Assembly: GCA_021647885.1 (NCBI GenBank)
Contig: JAKITV010000001.1
Span: 124,001 to 188,000 of the forward strand
Direction: 5' to 3'
Origin: Flavobacteriaceae bacterium
GTDB lineage: Bacteria > Bacteroidota > Bacteroidia > Flavobacteriales > Flavobacteriaceae
DNA: 64,000 bases
The first letter of the stretch is position 1. Each line of letters opens with the position of its first letter. The position numbers and the translations under genes are program-made. Positions 61,943-64,000 of the stretch are shown one piece after another. Under the pieces are notes generated by a model. That model was not told the DNA's origin and did no database searches. It was given only the letters and a program-made list of their open reading frames with translations.

Positions 61943-63154
61943 TTAGCTAAACGCTTTTATGGTTCTTTTTCCCAATTGATACATATGTACTTCGTCTGGA
62001 CCATCGGCATATTTAAGCATTCTTCCATACAAGTAAAATTGAGATAAAGGTACATCCTGAGAGACTCCTTTAGATCCATGAATTTGCATTGCTCTATCTA
62101 CAACATTTAACAACATGCTTGGTGCAACTATTTTTATCATAGCAATAATATCGGTTGCAGCTTTGTTGCCAACAGTATCCATCATATAAGCAGCTTTAAG
62201 CGTTAGTAATCTTGCTTGTTCGATTTCACATTTAGATTTAGCAATATCTTGACGGATGCTACTATATTCGGCTAATTTTTTGCCAAAAGTAGTACGTTCT
62301 GTAGAGCGTTTACACATCATTTCCATAGCTCGTTCTGCCATTCCAATCATTCGCATACAATGATGAATACGTCCAGGGCCTAAACGACCTTGCGCGATTT
62401 CGAAACCACGACCTTCACCCAATAATATATTTTCAACAGGAACTCTTACATTTTCTAAAAGAAATTCGGCATGACCTTCAGGAGAATCTAAATTCCCCAT
62501 AACAGATAATGGTCTCACAACCGTTAATCCAGGAGTATCCATTGGCACAATAATCATGCTTTGTTGAGTGTATCGCGAGGCATCAGGATTTGTTTTTCCC
62601 ATTACAATAGTAACCTTACAGTTCGGATCCATGCCACCAGAAGCCCACCATTTTCTGCCATTTATAACATATTCATCGCCATCTCGAACTATTGAAGTTT
62701 CAATATTTGTAGCGTCAGAAGAAGCTACTTGTGGTTCGGTCATTAAAAATGCTGAACGAATAGTACCATCCATTAATGGTTTGAGCCATTGTTTTTGTTG
62801 TGCTGGAGTGCCATATTTGGCAAAAACTTCCATGTTTCCAGAATCTGGTGCTGAACAATTAAAAATAATAGCAGACCAAGGTACACGTCCCATTATTTCT
62901 GCCATAGCAGCATATTCTAAATTACTTAATCCAGGGCTGAAAGTTCCATAATCCTTCGGAAGAAATAAATTCCATAAACCAGCAGTCCTGGCTTTATCTT
63001 TTAAACTTTCAATAGATGGATGCGAAGTCCATAAATGTTTTGGATTAGCATTATAGGCATTCACTTCTTGTTCGATTGGATATATATTATCATCCATAAA
63101 ACCCTGAAGCTTTTGTAATAAGCCTTTTACTTTTTCTGTGTGTTCAAAATTCAT
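61943..63154 (-). CDS. Acyl-CoA dehydrogenase, ACAD10/11-like
   Basis: A 403-residue flavoprotein. FAD and substrate contacts: [20 protein letters not shown] (around 134-153), [20 protein letters not shown], then [40 protein letters not shown] and [20 protein letters not shown]. These segments match the ACAD10/11 group rather than short-chain dehydrogenases. In that group the dehydrogenase fold removes phosphate from a phosphorylated 4-hydroxyacyl-CoA. Eight bases separate it from the phosphatase-like gene downstream. Confidence 0.9.
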   Translation of the reverse strand: MNFEHTEKVKGLLQKLQGFMDDNIYPIEQEVNAYNANPKHLWTSHPSIESLKDKARTAGLWNLFLPKDYGTFSPGLSNLEYAAMAEIMGRVPWSAIIFNCSAPDSGNMEVFAKYGTPAQQKQWLKPLMDGTIRSAFLMTEPQVASSDATNIETSIVRDGDEYVINGRKWWASGGMDPNCKVTIVMGKTNPDASRYTQQSMIIVPMDTPGLTVVRPLSVMGNLDSPEGHAEFLLENVRVPVENILLGEGRGFEIAQGRLGPGRIHHCMRMIGMAERAMEMMCKRSTERTTFGKKLAEYSSIRQDIAKSKCEIEQARLLTLKAAYMMDTVGNKAATDIIAMIKIVAPSMLLNVVDRAMQIHGSKGVSQDVPLSQFYLYGRMLKYADGPDEVHMYQLGKRTIKAFS

Positions 63155-63173
63155 AATTAATTTTTATATTTTG

Positions 63174-63188
63174 AGACCTGTCAGGTCT
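63174..63188. repeat. Short palindrome AGACCTG/CAGGTCT
   Basis: AGACCTG, one T, CAGGTCT, between the acyl-CoA dehydrogenase start and the SDR stop. It is a shortened relative of the palindrome at 61182-61214, found in the same operon. Confidence 0.6.
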
Positions 63189-63191
63189 TAT

Positions 63192-63968
63192 TCATCCTGA
63201 AATTAAATAACCACCATCGGCTACTTGTAAACTTCCTGTAATATAACTACCAGCTTCTGATGCTAATAATAAGGCAACACTTGCTATTTCTTCCGATTGT
63301 CCCATTCTACCAAGTGGCAATTTTTTATTGATATGATGCATCACTTTATCATCAGTCCACAACGCAGAGCTAAACTTTGTTTGAATCAATCCTGGGCAAA
63401 TCGCATTAGCACGAATGCCATGTTTTCCCCATTCTTTAGCTTGATTTTTAGTAAGCATTGATAATGCTGCTTTGCTTGAAGAATACAAACCCAAGCCATA
63501 TCCTGGATGCTCACCTTCAATAGAACTTATATTAATAACGCTTCCTCCACCTCTGGATTTCATGCTATCCAAACATCTATTGGCTAAATCCCAAGGTGCT
63601 TTTACATTAATGTTCATAATTTTATCAAAAGCATCTATAGGCGCATCTTCAATAGGTCCATAAACAGGATTGGTGGCTGCATTATTTACCAAAATATCAA
63701 TACCACCACATTCAGCAATTGTTTTTTCTACTAAATTTTTTCTGCTGTCAACATCACCAACATGACAAGCTATAGTAATGGCTTTTAAGCCTAATGCTTT
63801 AAATTCGGTAACAACTTTTTCGCAAGCCTCTTGCTTTCTACTGCTTATTATTACAGTTGCACCACACTCTGCAAATGCTTTAGCGATGGCTTTACCAATA
63901 CCTTTGGATGATCCAGTAATAATGGCGACTTTCCCTTCTAAATTAAATTTATCTTTTATTGTACTCAT
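63192..63968 (-). CDS. SDR family NAD(P)-dependent oxidoreductase
   Basis: A 258-residue classical short-chain dehydrogenase. The cofactor loop is ITGSSKGIGKAIAKAFAECG (around 17-36), NNAATNPVYG is the NNAG-type motif, INISSIEGEHPGYGL gives the catalytic Ser, YSSSKAALSML the YxxxK pair, and ICPGLIQTKFSSALW the loop after it. ADGGYLISG closes the family end. It is the first gene of the four-gene minus-strand group and could oxidise a hydroxyacyl-CoA or alcohol in the same route. Confidence 0.92.
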   Translation of the reverse strand: MSTIKDKFNLEGKVAIITGSSKGIGKAIAKAFAECGATVIISSRKQEACEKVVTEFKALGLKAITIACHVGDVDSRKNLVEKTIAECGGIDILVNNAATNPVYGPIEDAPIDAFDKIMNINVKAPWDLANRCLDSMKSRGGGSVINISSIEGEHPGYGLGLYSSSKAALSMLTKNQAKEWGKHGIRANAICPGLIQTKFSSALWTDDKVMHHINKKLPLGRMGQSEEIASVALLLASEAGSYITGSLQVADGGYLISG

Positions 63969-64000
63969 TTATTTTTTGATTATTAGTTAGGATAAAAAAT

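Noticed and set aside
62568-62951. A 127-codon frame antisense to the acyl-CoA dehydrogenase gene
   Set aside because: It overlaps highly conserved dehydrogenase codons and reads as the complement of them.
1-64000. tRNA, rRNA or known riboswitch
   Set aside because: No cloverleaf, rRNA segment or riboswitch core was recognised by eye in the intergenic stretches; a covariance-model scan would be needed to exclude small RNAs.

Overview
The window is AT-rich chromosomal DNA from a member of the Bacteroidota, most likely family Flavobacteriaceae. The evidence is the recurring -7 element TAnnTTTG, sometimes with TTG/TTTG about 19-20 bases upstream; a PorV/PorQ-type outer-membrane protein; a long two-part NusB; a DUF3276 (PUR-alpha-like) protein; a short DUF1573 lipoprotein next to yajC; and a SusC-era style TonB receptor with its own TonB-like protein. 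No rRNA, tRNA or CRISPR array was seen.

Region 1 (1-21410) is one long plus-strand surface-polysaccharide locus. It holds many glycosyltransferases of GT-A (family 2) and GT-B (family 4-like) type, a non-hydrolysing UDP-GlcNAc 2-epimerase (wecB), a polysaccharide pyruvyl transferase, a nonulosonic (sialic/legionaminic type) acid cassette neuB-neuC-neuA, an AsnB-type amidotransferase, a Wzy-like polymerase, and at the end the polyprenyl-phosphate sugar transferase that starts repeat-unit assembly. Genes are tightly packed, several overlapping by 1-50 bases, as in an operon. The flippase (Wzx) and the 5' end of the locus lie outside the window.

Region 2 (21421-48505) is mostly housekeeping: DUF4105 protein, PorV/PorQ-like protein, pssA, DUF808 protein, the lptB-tatC-kdsD minus-strand group, recQ, a cyclophilin-FKBP fusion, a RAYT transposase with its own palindromic repeats, a lipoprotein, a thioredoxin-like protein, csaA, a BASS transporter, an acyltransferase, an M14 carboxypeptidase, an ABC exporter, leucine dehydrogenase, nusB, DUF1573-yajC, pepT, pyrD and HMG-CoA lyase. 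Several families of short palindromes sit between these genes; one lies in frame inside pyrD.

Region 3 (48522-56962) carries a TonB-dependent receptor, ferritin, a sterol-desaturase-like membrane enzyme and guaB. Downstream of guaB is an accessory patch: a ParDE toxin-antitoxin pair, then a second, diverged copy of the last 12 codons of guaB, then a membrane-protein gene enclosed by inverted repeats and a long imperfect palindrome. This looks like stacked insertions at the 3' end of guaB and is the most unusual structure in the window. A TonB-like energy transducer follows.

Region 4 (57133-64000) has a CapK/PaaK-like adenylating enzyme, a methyltransferase, a decayed membrane-protein gene, and a minus-strand operon of SDR, ACAD10/11-like acyl-CoA dehydrogenase, histidine phosphatase-like protein and APH-like kinase, which suggests processing of a hydroxyacyl-CoA.
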